64,000 nt of DNA from Artemisia argyi (Eukaryota > Streptophyta > Magnoliopsida > Asterales > Asteraceae): assembly GCA_030686995.1 (NCBI GenBank), contig CM060692.1:17961465-18025464 (forward strand), read 5' to 3'. A model generated the notes under the pieces. The model saw only the letters and a list, made by a program, of their open reading frames with translations, was not told the DNA's origin and made no database searches. The position numbers were made by a program, and so were the translations under genes. Position 1 is the stretch's first letter. The number at the start of each line of letters is the position of its first letter. Shown in pieces: positions 22,578-33,099 of the stretch.

Positions 22578-25283
22578 TTAGTACCTTTTGGAGACCCAAG
22601 CCACAAATGACTTGGATCTGCCTCGTGTATCAATATAATTATATCTATCAAAGGTCATTGATACACCATTGGGATTGTTTGTTGTTCCTTTTGGTTTCCA
22701 TTCCCAACGAGCTGAGGCCTTAACAGCTTTTCCCAATTTTACCCTTTTTATTTGAACATCAGTGGAAACAATTGGTCTTGCAGTGGTAACTGCATGCCTA
22801 GCAGTGGAAACTGCTGGTTTAGAAAAATTTGGTCTCCACATGTGATTCTTGTGATCATTCATTTCAAAATAAGTCTTTTTCCCTGTTTGATAAGATTTAA
22901 CCAAAGAAGTGACAGGTGACTTAGGATAAACTCTGTTATTACTTCTGGCAGTGGTAACTGCTGGTCTAGCAGTGGAAATTGATTTGATGCCAGTGGTAAG
23001 CATAACAGATCTGGGAACCATCTTGCTTAGGAGATTTGGGTGAGTTAATTTATTAACATTTGATCCATTCACCCTTGTAAATACTTCCCTTCTTCCCATG
23101 TGGTAGGTACAGTTTTTAGCTAAATGATCAAAGCTACCACATATATGACAAGCCTTATTGTTGAACACAAAGTCACTACCAAACTGTCTAGTTTTAACAT
23201 GATTCCAACTTCTCATGTTACCTCTAGGAGATTTAGGCCTATCCCTGTACATTTCAGCATACCTAGTAGTAGACCTAGTGAAATTAGATTGTGTTCTAGG
23301 CTTCTCTTTGACTTCTTCAGGAATACTTTTTCTTTCCTCAACTTTAACATCTTCAGTAACACTAGTTTTAGACTCAACATTTAAACATTCATCTTTAAGA
23401 GATGAGTCACTAGCACTATCAAAAGTTTCAACCTCAACCTGAACCTTTTCAGTTTCAACTGGTTTAACAAATTTTGGTCCATAGGTCATGGGTAGATCCT
23501 GAAACTCTTCTAAGCCTGTGTGAGCTAGATCAATGCCAGGTGGTGCTGGAACACCTCTTAGAGGTGGTGGAACAGATTTGTATCCAAGACCAGATTTAGC
23601 TTTGCTCACAACTTGGGCTTCCCAAATTTTGTCAATGCTCTTGGATTGATGGTCTAGTGTTTTCTTAGTAATCTCAATATTCTCACTAGCCTTTTTAACT
23701 TTTTCAATCTCTTCCCTAAGAGCCTCATTTACAGCAATCTTAAAGTCTAAATCACTTTTTAACACAGCAATGTCATCACTAAATTTAGACTCATTTGCCC
23801 TATAATGCTCTATCTGTTTTTCTAAAACACCTAGACCTCTCTTATGATTTGCTAAGTTATGATTAGTATGGTGTAACTCTAGCATCAGCTCATCATATTG
23901 TTTTTGTAAACTATTATACTCTTTTAAGGCCTTACAGTTTTTAGAACAAGCATTATCAGTATGTACCTCAGAATCTGAGAAAGCCATGAGTGCATGCTCA
24001 GTAGCAAGCATTGCACATTCTGAATCATCTTCTCCATTCTGACCCATAAAGCTCCAATCAAAGCTTACTCCATCAATAGCCAATAGCACCTTTGGCTCTT
24101 CAGTTGTAGGTTCTTTGGTCTTTTCCTTCTTGTACCAAGTTGACTTATTGTCAGATTTCCTTGGTTTTCTGCATTCTCTTGCAAAGTGCCCCTTCTTGTG
24201 ACAGTTATAGCACTCCACCTTCTTTTTATCAAAACCTACAGTCTCATCTCCACTTATATGAATCTTTCTCCCTGTCTTCTTCCAGAACTTCTTTGATCTT
24301 AAGCTGAGCAATGCTACCTGCCATTTGATGTCCATCTCCTCCATATCATCTTCATCAATTTGATCCAAGTCCTCATGATTGAGGATTGAACCACCCACAT
24401 GGCTGGATATAAAGGCATAGAAAGTAGCATCACTTAGTCCTGCAATCTGCCTTTTAGAGCTCCTAGTGGAAACATTTCCATTACCAGTGGAAACAATCAT
24501 GTTACCACTGTCATCATCACTGTCACTTTCATCATCAGAACTGTCATTACCTGATGATGATATGAGTGCAACTCCTGCAGAACTTGTCTTTAACTTGCCA
24601 GCTTTCTTAAGTCTTTGTTCAATAACTTTGAAGTTATTGTACACATCATTAAGCTTCATATTCTCAAGATCTGACTTGTCCTCCCATACAGCAACATTTG
24701 TATCAAACTCAGCAGGTAAACTTCTTAGAAATTTAAGATTGAGGTCTTCCTTTTCTACCTCAATTCCAAAAGCAGTCAGCTGAGTTACAATCTTTTGTAG
24801 CCTTGTGAATATGCTATCAAGAGATTCATTGCTTGATGAGCCAAAATTCTCATAAGTCTGCTTCAGTAAAGTCTTTTGAGTTTTCTTGGTATAGTGATTA
24901 CCACCAAATACTTCACATATCTCATCAAAGAGGGTCTTTGCATCCTTGTATTTGGTAAAAGCCTGGACTTGATCTCTAGGTAGAGCCATCAATAGCAAAC
25001 CTCTAGCCTTCAAATCATTCTTAAGTTGGTTTCTTTCATCATTTGTAACTGGACCAGTATTTACTTTTGTTACTGGCTTGTCACCAACTGTCTCAACAGT
25101 TGTACCAGGTTTGAATGAATTTCCACACGTTATGATCTCCCATAATGTGTAGTCTTGAACCATAAAGAATTGTTCAATCATAAGCCTCCACATCTCAAAG
25201 TCATTAATTTTAAGCTTGGGAAGCTTTGCAGCAATATTAGATTGGCTTGTTTCTGTCTCCATTGTATCTTTTGAATCTGCCAT
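22578..25283 (-). CDS. gag: gag of element B, intact
   Basis: 901 codons with no break. Residues about 20-230 are a UBN2-type gag domain (FEMWRLMIEQFF, ESLDSIFTRLQKIVTQL). A Ser/Asp-rich linker follows at about 245-270, then the CCHC knuckle CYNCHKKGHFAREC at about 357-370. A coiled coil (about 455-560), the motif GVPAPPGIDLAHTGLEEF, and a second CCHC-like motif CHICGSFDHLAKNC (about 711-724) come next. The C-terminal third has STAR/TTAR repeats, and the end RSKSFVAWVSKRY matches the gag end known from Asteraceae Copia polyproteins, where pol follows after a stop. ATG at 25283 is the first in frame after the leader. It would form particles. Confidence 0.9.
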   Translation of the reverse strand: MADSKDTMETETSQSNIAAKLPKLKINDFEMWRLMIEQFFMVQDYTLWEIITCGNSFKPGTTVETVGDKPVTKVNTGPVTNDERNQLKNDLKARGLLLMALPRDQVQAFTKYKDAKTLFDEICEVFGGNHYTKKTQKTLLKQTYENFGSSSNESLDSIFTRLQKIVTQLTAFGIEVEKEDLNLKFLRSLPAEFDTNVAVWEDKSDLENMKLNDVYNNFKVIEQRLKKAGKLKTSSAGVALISSSGNDSSDDESDSDDDSGNMIVSTGNGNVSTRSSKRQIAGLSDATFYAFISSHVGGSILNHEDLDQIDEDDMEEMDIKWQVALLSLRSKKFWKKTGRKIHISGDETVGFDKKKVECYNCHKKGHFARECRKPRKSDNKSTWYKKEKTKEPTTEEPKVLLAIDGVSFDWSFMGQNGEDDSECAMLATEHALMAFSDSEVHTDNACSKNCKALKEYNSLQKQYDELMLELHHTNHNLANHKRGLGVLEKQIEHYRANESKFSDDIAVLKSDLDFKIAVNEALREEIEKVKKASENIEITKKTLDHQSKSIDKIWEAQVVSKAKSGLGYKSVPPPLRGVPAPPGIDLAHTGLEEFQDLPMTYGPKFVKPVETEKVQVEVETFDSASDSSLKDECLNVESKTSVTEDVKVEERKSIPEEVKEKPRTQSNFTRSTTRYAEMYRDRPKSPRGNMRSWNHVKTRQFGSDFVFNNKACHICGSFDHLAKNCTYHMGRREVFTRVNGSNVNKLTHPNLLSKMVPRSVMLTTGIKSISTARPAVTTARSNNRVYPKSPVTSLVKSYQTGKKTYFEMNDHKNHMWRPNFSKPAVSTARHAVTTARPIVSTDVQIKRVKLGKAVKASARWEWKPKGTTNNPNGVSMTFDRYNYIDTRGRSKSFVAWVSKRY

Positions 25284-25314
25284 AGGATCTTCTAAATCAA
25301 AATATCAAAGCCTT

Positions 25315-25326
25315 GCTCTGATACCA
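25315..25326 (-). promoter_or_regulatory. Primer binding site of element B
   Basis: On the minus strand TGGTATCAGAGC, two bases after the 5' LTR end: complementary to initiator-methionine tRNA. Confidence 0.9.
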
Positions 25327-25328
25327 CT

Positions 25329-25814
25329 TGTTGGATCGTGAACACCTTGAACTTGTGTTGATAATGATACTTTGAGTATTACTATCAAGTATGCGGAATC
25401 TACTCAATAGCACTTAGAAGATTGTTTGTGTGTATGACAGTTTGTATATGAACAAGAACAATGTATAAACAAACTTTAAGCTCCAATATTATTAAGAATA
25501 ATAATACGAGTGATCTATGATATCACTAGGTTTTACAACTTGAAGCTCTAAGAAAACGTATATCAAAACTATATTCTAGGATCTCCTTTTATAGAACAAG
25601 GAGTCCTCTTGTACAAGATAAGTATAATGCTAATAGAATAAGATATACAAAATATCTTTTCTATGTTTATCTAAGCGCGTTTCTCTAACAGCTAACAAGT
25701 GAGCAGTGGTAATATTTGTTCTTGCAGTGGTAATGAGTTTCCACTGCAAGTACAATCTTCTTGCAGTTGTAACTTCTTCACTAGCCGTGGTAACTGATAG
25801 AATAATTCCCAACA
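25329..25814 (-). repeat. 5' LTR of element B (right copy)
   Basis: Identical by eye to 18209-18694. The flanking AAGAT repeats the left flank. Confidence 0.93.
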
Positions 25815-25819
25815 AAGAT

Positions 25820-26971
25820 CATCCAGACTACGTCTACAAGCTTAAGAAAGCAATTTATGGTTTAAAACAAGCTCCAAGAGCGTGGTATGACGAACTATCA
25901 TCTTTCTTGCTTAAAAACAATTTCACAAAAGGAACGGTTGATGACACCTTGTTTATCAAAAAATTCAAAGATGGCATTTTGATCGTTCAAATTTACCTGG
26001 ACGGCATTATTTTTGGATCAACCAATCCTAACCATTCAAAACATTTTGAAAATCTCATGAAAAGTAAATTTGAAATGTCCATGATGGGGGAACTAAAATT
26101 CTTTCTTGGTTTACAAATCCATCAATCCCCTCGTGGTATTTTTATCAATCAAGCTAAATATACAATAGAGATTCTGAAAAAACATGGAATGGAAAATTGT
26201 GATTCTGTTGGTACACCAATGGTCACTTCACCAAAAATAGGTGCTGATTTGTTTGGGAAACCCATTGATCCGAAGAAATATCGGAGCATGATCGGTTCTC
26301 TCATGTACCTAACTGCTAGCCGACCCGATATTCAATTTGCTGTATGTTTGTTAGCACGGTTTCAGGCAAAGACTACAGAACTTCACCTCAAAGAGGTTAA
26401 ACGGATCTTTCGGTACCTACGAAGCACCATTAACATGGGACTTTGGTATCCGAAGGATTCGGGGTTTAATCTAACAGCATTTTCAGATGCAGACCATGCT
26501 GGTGATCAAGTTACAGCAAAGAGTACATCAGGTGGAGCACAATTTTTGGGTGAAAAGCTAGTAAGCTGGTCGTCAAAGAAACAGGATTGTACTGCACTAT
26601 CAACCGCCGAAGCCGAGTATGTGTCTCTATCTGCGTGTTGTGCCCAAGTTCTTTGGATGCGGATACAGCTCACAAATTATGGCTTTACTTTTGACAGAAT
26701 ACCTATGTATTGTGACTCAAAAAGTGCCATAGCCAACTCGTGCAATCCCGTACATCACTCTAAGACGAAGCATATCAAAGTCCGCTACCATTTCATCAAA
26801 GAACACGTGGAAGAGGGTACTGTTGAATTATTTTTCGTTAAGACTGATTACCAACTCGCCGATCTATTTACTAAAGCACTTCCAAAAGAACGGATTGACT
26901 ATTTAGTTCGACGAATTGGCATGCGAAGCCTAACTCCTGAGGAGCTAGAACGTCTTCTCGAATCTTCTTAA
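25820..26971 (+). pseudogene. pol: pol of element A, part 2: RT and RNase H
   Basis: The RT resumes in the same frame after element B and one copy of the target duplication (KKAIYGLKQAPRAWYDEL). The polymerase active site, normally YVDD, reads YLDG (25994-26005), so one catalytic aspartate is lost. RNase H motifs follow: FSDADHAGD, STAEAEYVSLSACC, CDSKSAIANSCNPVHHSKTKH and LADLFTKALPKER. It ends with a stop at 26969-26971. About 384 codons are open without a stop. Confidence 0.9.
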
Positions 26972-29524
26972 AAAAATGTTTTCAAAATCGCTTCGCTGTA
27001 AATATCTTTGAAAAAACAAAATACAAAATTTGAAAAACCAACAAAAACAAAATACAAAAATATAAAATTTCAAAAAAATACAAAAACAATATAAAATCAA
27101 AAAATCCAAAAATATTCTTCTCACGACATGTCTCTCGTATAAATCAATATTCTGTACGTTTCTAGAAATGTCATTCAACAATGATACGGACATGTACAGA
27201 TGCTTGAGCGGGAGTTCTTTTAAATGTTTTTATAAAACATGTCGTTTCTCAAAAGTTTCTTCACGATGGCTTTCGTATACTTCAGTACGAAACCCGTGCT
27301 TAAACGATGACTTCTGATTATTTTTCAAATCAAGGACTCGTACGTTCAATGACGAAATCTTTTTCAAAAAGTTCGAGTCTAAACAAACGAAAAAGACTTC
27401 AAACAAAAACTCGTTTTCAAAACAGAATTCTTGAGCACTTTTTCAAGATTGTTCAAAAGATTTCTCAAAATCTCTCAAAATTAGTGCTCAAGATAACTCC
27501 CTCAAAACCCTTAAATTGATTTTAAATGAGCTATCATTAAGGGGGAGTACAAACACAAAAATGTTCCGAATTCATGCAAAATGAAATCTGTCTTTCTCTC
27601 CAAAAAGTTTTTTTTTACTCAGTTGATATAAAAAATAACACAATATGCTATTTTTGAGGGGGAGAAGACATGATTAAAATGTGATCAAAGATGTTTAAAG
27701 TTTGTGACTGAATCTCAAAAGAGCTCGACTCAGTAAGTACCAATGAATTGACGAAGCTTAAAATGTCAGTAATCGAAAAGACTTGTCCTGGACGGGTAAT
27801 AATTTCAAGCTAGTCTAACTAGTGATGTAAGCGTGTCTCGAATAGGATTTGTCTGAGTAGAATGTACCGTATCGAGAGACTTTCTTTGGACTTGACCAGG
27901 ACGGGTAATAATTTCAAGCTAGTCTAACTAGTGATGTAAGCGTGTCTCGAATCGGTCATGATCACTGAAAGTGGATCAATTCAATAAGTGCAAACTCCTC
28001 ACGCATGTGCAAATTTCTTAAAAATTCATGAGCACATGTGAAGGGGGAGTCCTTCTAAATTGCAAAACTCTTGAAGTGGTAACAACAATGTGTTTCTTTA
28101 TCATAAACACTTTGAGAGATTTTCAATAAATGGTTTCATGGCAATGATAGGATAATCATGGAGTTATAAGGTGACTAAGGTTAGGGAAAACCGTCCTATG
28201 ATCCGCCAGAGCCGGAGGGATCTACCCAAGGACAAATCCAATAGATTAGAATTAGAAGTCCTTAGGTATGATTGAAAAAAAGGAGAAAATGAGAAAGGAG
28301 AAAGAAGGGGTTGAAGAATTAAAAAGAAAAGTTATGAAAAAGGGTGAAAAGAAATAGCCCTCCATATGTTCAACCTTAGGGCAGACACCGGGTACAATTC
28401 GTATGCTACTGGTTGTTACTAAGGTGACACCGGTATTGAAGACAAGACGTCATGGACCCAGTGACGCACTGCACTTAACCTTCTTAACCACTCAAGTTCT
28501 CTTAAAAGAGCTTGTTTCATTCTCACGGGGAACCGGTGTAATCTATCGACCTGTCTCTTAGAGATGGTTGATATTGAAGCAGGAGACCTCTCCCTAATCT
28601 CCGCATAGGAAACCAAATGTGCACTTATCGAGTCTAGAGCCTCGAGATTCATCAAAAGATCTCATAGGAACACATGATATTTCTACACTGGTTGTTCAAC
28701 ATTAAGGACGCCAGATGTAAACTTTAGAGTCCTACGCAGATCTTAGCAATATGCCAGAACATTTATGAGAGAATTCACATTTGTGATTCTCAATGATTGA
28801 ATGGAAATTCCGGCCAGGGTCAACATCAAACAGCCCTGACAGCAGGTCACTTCGGTAATTCTTTATGGATTACGCTTAGTGTTCGCGGTGGTTTCAAACG
28901 GTCTACAGTCGTGGAGTGATCCCCAGCGACTCACCCAGTCATTGAGCTACTTAGTAGGTCTTGTAAGCTCTCTCGAGAGTATCTGACATGGGAACGACCT
29001 TGGTAAGGGTTAGAAGGAGTCTTCACACTATACTGTTGACGATCTCTAATTCTTATCTGTAAGTACCGGTTGATTTATTGCTAACTGTTTTCATGCAGCT
29101 ATACATCATCTCCATGGCGAAGGATTCCACATGCTCATACATGCATCTTGAAGTCAAAGGAAAGTTCTCACAAAGATCAAAGCAAAGAAAGATTCTACGC
29201 AATGTAAAAGAATCTACAGAAGAAAAAGTGACAAAGATCTGTGTGAAAGAACGGGAGCTACAAATGCATGTATCACAAAGACTGAAGATGTATGAGCATG
29301 TTGGAATGGCAAACAACCACCACAGACGCAGAAGTGACGAAAGGCAGATAACTCCACATCACAAAGGAATAAAGAACGATGAAAATCAGTTATCAAAGAT
29401 CACAAAGCATGAAGGAACAAAGACTAAAGACTATTCTACAACGACACACAAAGTTAAAGACAAAGAATACGGAAGACCCACTCACGTGGAGCATCATTCG
29501 AATGACCACCCCTTAGGGGGAGAT
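26972..29524 (+). other. 3' spacer of element A with repeated purine tracts
   Basis: A 2.5-kb region between RNase H and the 3' LTR. It holds four copies of (A/G)AGGGGGAG or AGGGGGAG: 27539-27546, 27656-27664, 28041-28049, and the LTR-adjacent one at 29515-29523. It also holds a 53-bp exact direct repeat. Multiplied polypurine tracts upstream of the 3' LTR are known in Sireviruses. No protein domain is visible. Confidence 0.75.
27791..27952 (+). repeat. 53-bp direct repeat in the element A spacer
   Basis: 27791-27843 and 27900-27952 look identical, start GACGGGTAATAATTTC and end GTGTCTCGAAT. The 56 bp between them are unrelated. Confidence 0.85.
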
Positions 29525-29530
29525 TGTTAG
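29078..29530 (+). other. Possible small ORF in the element A spacer (150 codons)
   Basis: An open frame with a basic, charged product (rich in K, R, H, E) ends at the LTR border. It has no recognisable domain, and a second ATG at codon 14 is in better context. It could be chance, since its stop lies within the LTR edge. Confidence 0.25.
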
Positions 29531-29920
29531 CATTAAAAATTATATATATAGAAGTGATGGTCATTCTCATATTGTAACTTGGTGTCGTTTGTTAAGATTA
29601 GTAATAGTTTAGTCATTGGGCCTTGGACTTGGCAAGCTAATATGTCATGTGCTATGTTTCATAAGCCTTGTTATCTAATCATGTAACCAAGTCCAAGCCC
29701 AAGCCCATAGAAAGCCTATGTATGGAACTATAAAAGGCACCTTACCTCTCATGTGTAAGGTGTGCTTGTGTGTGTATTGTGTGTGTTATTAATAAAAGTT
29801 CTCTTCATCTTTATACTCTATTTCTCTCATATTAACGCCACACCTTATTCATCAAGTCACCATCTTTACTTCATCTAGTGCTTATATTTGTGATAAAGTT
29901 GATATATCTAAGGTTCTACA
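29525..29920 (+). repeat. 3' LTR of element A
   Basis: 396 bp, with four single-base differences from the 5' LTR by eye. The flank CCTGA at 29921-29925 repeats the flank before 10259. Confidence 0.92.
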
Positions 29921-31539
29921 CCTGACCTTCTATTACTCTTTAAATAACTGACAACGACCTATTATAAACCAAACCTTAAGACTATTTTTAGATGAAACTA
30001 GACTCAATTACCTTTAAAATGATGGATGGTACAACTTCTAACAAGTTACGGATCAAAAGATATGATTTTTCTAACATGACACATTTTCTGCACTAATTAC
30101 TATCCCGTTTTCATACTTGACCAAAACGACTAAAACTCAACTTCTATAACTCAAAAATTTACAAAACTTTCCAAAATCATTTGGACATTATAAACATCAA
30201 ATATATACATAAACATGGTCACAACAACCCTTGAAAACATGCTTTACAAAGTGACGGGTGGAAACACCCATTTTGACCCATTTGCATACTACACTTAACC
30301 ATATTACCTTTGACCATAAAATTAACACTTTAACCATAAACCAAACACTCATTTAACATTAAAAACCATGAAAACTTTGATCCATGACCATTGACCCATT
30401 CACATCCCAAAATGGGTACAATTACACATTATGCCAAACGCCCCTTTAACTTGACCGTAAACGCATGAACTATACTATAACTTGTCCATTGACCACCAAT
30501 TTATACCCTTGACACTTGACCATACTTTACATAACATTAATGACTCACGGGGGTACAAACATGACACTTGAGCTCGGTATACTACCTAGCTCCTACTTTC
30601 TTCACATGTGCAACCTTAGTCCTTATCCAAGCCATAACTTCACTCATGAGTAACCTACAAAACATTGTCAACTAAACAATAAGCTTTCGCTTAGTAAGTA
30701 AAACGATAACAACATACCATTATACTTCAAACAACATATAAGCATCACATATATCGAACACTTACATCACGGGCTTATCACTTTAATTATTACATTAGCA
30801 CAAAGCATCAAACATACTCTATAACACCAAATCGTCACCTTAGCTCAACCATTGCAAACACTTAACCATATCTCAAACTCCTATCACTTAACATAAAACA
30901 TACATAACACATACATGTTAGAAATCCATATAACAACATGCTACCATCATTTTACTTACCTTAGCTTCAAGCTAAGCATATCAAGGCATCATCATCATCC
31001 TTATCACCATCATCATCAACATCATCATCCTATGTCAAGATCATCATGCACATAAACACTTTAACACATAATCAAATAACCATAACAATGGTTTATACAA
31101 CCACTGTCTTACCTCTAAACATCACTAATCATCACATAATCATAGATTGATTATATGATGATGCTCCTATTAAAATACTAACTTAAATTCAATAGATTTC
31201 ATCCAATAAGTACTATAACTACTTTAATTAACCTTTAAACACCTTTTTACCCAATTCCCCCAATTGATATCAAGAACCCTAATTCTTGAATTCATCAATT
31301 AATTTAAGATAGGGATTACTTACTTGCATTTGAGTATGGGTAAGGTTAATCTCTTGAACTTGGACCTTAATCTCTACACTTAATTATCAAGACCTCCATA
31401 TTTCCCTCATTTTTCTCTTTATAACCGCCACACACCCACACATACTCTTAGATAAAATGAATAATTATTAAGAACCTGGGTATTTGTAATTTGACCTTTC
31501 TTCATTTCAAAGCTATTCCCCAAATGGCACTTTTGGTCC

Positions 31540-31760
31540 CTTAAGTGCTATAACAATTCATCCTTGGTACTAGAACAAGTTGGTTCTAGTGCTACTTTGA
31601 GGTTTTGGCAAGAATAGCCCTTCTAGTACTATAACAATTCAGTTTTGGTACTAGAACAAGTTGGTTCTAGTGCCAGTTTAAGGAATTGGCAAGATTAGTC
31701 CCTGCAGGCTAGAACAAGGTGGTTCTAGTACTAAAACAAGTTGGTTCTAATATTATCTTG
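31540..31760. repeat. Hairpin-forming short repeats in element D
   Basis: CTAGAACAAGTTGGTTCTAG and close variants occur about four times, spaced 40-90 bp. Each has inverted arms (CTAGAAC / GGTTCTAG) around a short loop. They lie in the last 500 bp of the solo LTR. Confidence 0.7.
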
Positions 31761-32017
31761 GGATTCTGTCAACTTAGGTCCCTCAACTTCTTTTCCTTTA
31801 TATTAGTGATACATAATACTTTCTAAACCACATTATACATTCTTAATACTTATAGCTTGACTACCGGTTTGACTAGCCAATCACGTAAAGCGTTGTGAAC
31901 TTATAAAAGTCATAGTCAAACATACTCAAGTATCATTTATCCATTTAGTCAAACACATTATTCTTAGTCAATTTCATCTAGGGTGGGGCCCATTGTATCC
32001 GGGAAATGGGTCTAACA

Positions 32018-32532
32018 CTAAACACGCATGCCTTGTGTTAGAATGATACTTTGAGTGATACTAACAAGTACGCGGAATTTACTTTGTAGTACTTAGAAGA
32101 TTTGTTTGTGAGTTAAGAACAGTTGTATGAACACAGAATATTAACCAAACTTTAAGCTCCAATATTATTATGAATAATAATACGAGTGATCTTTTGTTAT
32201 CACTAGGGTTACACCTTGAAGCTCTCTAATTCATACGTATGTAGACAAATGATATGTAAAACCCTAATCTAGGATATCCTTTTATAGGACACAAGGAGTC
32301 CTTTTCAAGATAAGTATATTCTAAGATATACACCAAATCTTTTCTATATTTATCTTCTCATTTATGTCGTTATCACATAGGAAGTTGTAACTTTGTACTA
32401 GCAGTGGTAATGATGTTTCCACTGTTAGTGTATTCTTCCAGCAGTGGGAATGATGTTTCCACTGCTAGTGTATTCGACCAGCAGTGGGAACTCCAACACT
32501 ATCAGTTTGTACTGTTAGTTTAATTCCCAACA
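32018..32532 (-). repeat. Right LTR of element C, main part
   Basis: Continues the LTR begun at 10176-10188 after the element D insertion. It matches the second duplicate of the left LTR closely (about 97%). Confidence 0.85.
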
Positions 32533-32537
32533 TCTAC

Positions 32538-33006
32538 TATTGTTAAAATTAATACAACATTAGAAATGTTACATGTCCGCATATCAATAAATTATAAACT
32601 TTTTTATTCTATACCACACATATATGAAATGATCTCTTATTATGATTGAAATAAAATATATACTACGTTTTTAAGTTTTTTAAACTTAATCTATGATTGT
32701 TGCTGTAAACTAAAACTCGTACCTTAACTATGTGACACATCTAGTTTGTAATTCATTGATGAATTGAAATAACAAGAAGGATTAAAAATGCATGTGTATT
32801 TTTATACACAGTCTTAGAACAGTCGCATCACAAGAAATATTCAAGGATTAATTATATATTATCACTTTTTGTTTTGTTGTTTAGTCATATTTATTTATTT
32901 TTTATTGTATACATTACTAGTATATTTTTAAATTTTGTTTATTGTGTGTATTTTATAATCATTTTGTCCCTACCTGTTAATAAGAGTCTTGATTAATGAG
33001 AATAGT

Positions 33007-33052
<46 letters not shown>

Positions 33053-33091
33053 ATACAATAGATGAAATGCAAATATAATGCATGTATATAA
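32538..33091. other. AT-rich intergenic DNA with a poly(A) run
   Basis: No gene seen. A run of about 37 A lies at 33015-33051; nothing around it marks a SINE or LINE end. Confidence 0.6.
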
Positions 33092-33099
33092 TAAAAAAA

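Larger units (their letters stand above)
18209..25814 (-). mobile_element. Element B: pol-less Copia retrotransposon
   Basis: 7606 bp with 486-bp LTRs (18209-18694, 25329-25814) that look identical, flanked by AAGAT (18204-18208, 25815-25819). On the minus strand it has a tRNA-iMet primer site (25315-25326) and a purine tract AGGGGAGGAT beside the 3' LTR (18695-18704). It encodes gag and a 3' coiled-coil ORF, but no protease, integrase, RT or RNase H. It would need enzymes from a helper. Identical LTRs imply recent insertion, so the family has been mobile without its own pol. A plus-strand gene-like unit lies at 21552-22366. Confidence 0.93.
10259..29920 (+). mobile_element. Element A: Sirevirus-like Copia retrotransposon
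   Basis: Two 396-bp LTRs (10259-10654, 29525-29920) differ at four positions by eye, and the target duplication CCTGA flanks them (10254-10258, 29921-29925). A primer site TGGTATCA lies 2 bp after the left LTR. Gag, protease, integrase, RT and RNase H follow in Copia order. Without the nested element B it is about 12 kb. Long gag with coiled coil, a long 3' spacer and repeated purine tracts point to the Sirevirus lineage. It is defective: stop codons, frameshifts, an altered RT active site and the insertion of B. Confidence 0.92.
10189..32017. mobile_element. Element D: solo LTR of a Ty3-type element, split by element A
   Basis: D interrupts the right LTR of C. It starts TGTTACATCCCG and ends GGGTCTAACA (inverted TGTTA/TAACA). 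The flanks are CTAAT (10184-10188) and CTAAA (32018-32022), a 5-bp duplication with one mismatch. D sequence is 10189-10258 plus 29926-32017, about 2.16 kb, with no gag or pol. Length and ends fit a solo LTR of a Ty3 chromovirus-like family (Tekay/Del types have long LTRs); the lineage is inferred. The right part is AT-rich and non-coding, with ATC microsatellite-like stretches at about 30985-31050. Confidence 0.7.
6904..32532 (-). mobile_element. Element C: outer Copia retrotransposon of the nest
   Basis: The borders are set by a perfect 5-bp target duplication TCTAC (6899-6903 and 32533-32537). The left LTR (6904-7535) is the 3' LTR in element orientation, and a polypurine tract reads AGGGGAGGAT on the minus strand beside it. 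The right LTR (10176 onward, resuming at about 32018) is split by element D. A tRNA-iMet-type primer site (GCTCTGATACCA, minus-strand TGGTATCAGAGC) lies at 10163-10174. The internal region of C is only about 2.6 kb: gag lacks its N-terminal part and no protease, integrase or RT is present. It is related to element B but older and more damaged. Confidence 0.85.

Noticed and set aside
25706..25814. Start of the RT ORF placed inside the LTR of element B
   Set aside because: The open frame runs into the LTR by chance; the real RT sequence of element A begins after the target duplication at 25820.
28419..28655. Possible gene on the minus strand in the spacer of element A
   Set aside because: 78 codons without motif, inside a spacer known to be non-coding in this element type.
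33015..33051. Poly(A) run as the tail of a retroposed gene or SINE
   Set aside because: No tRNA boxes, coding remnant or target duplication was found beside it.
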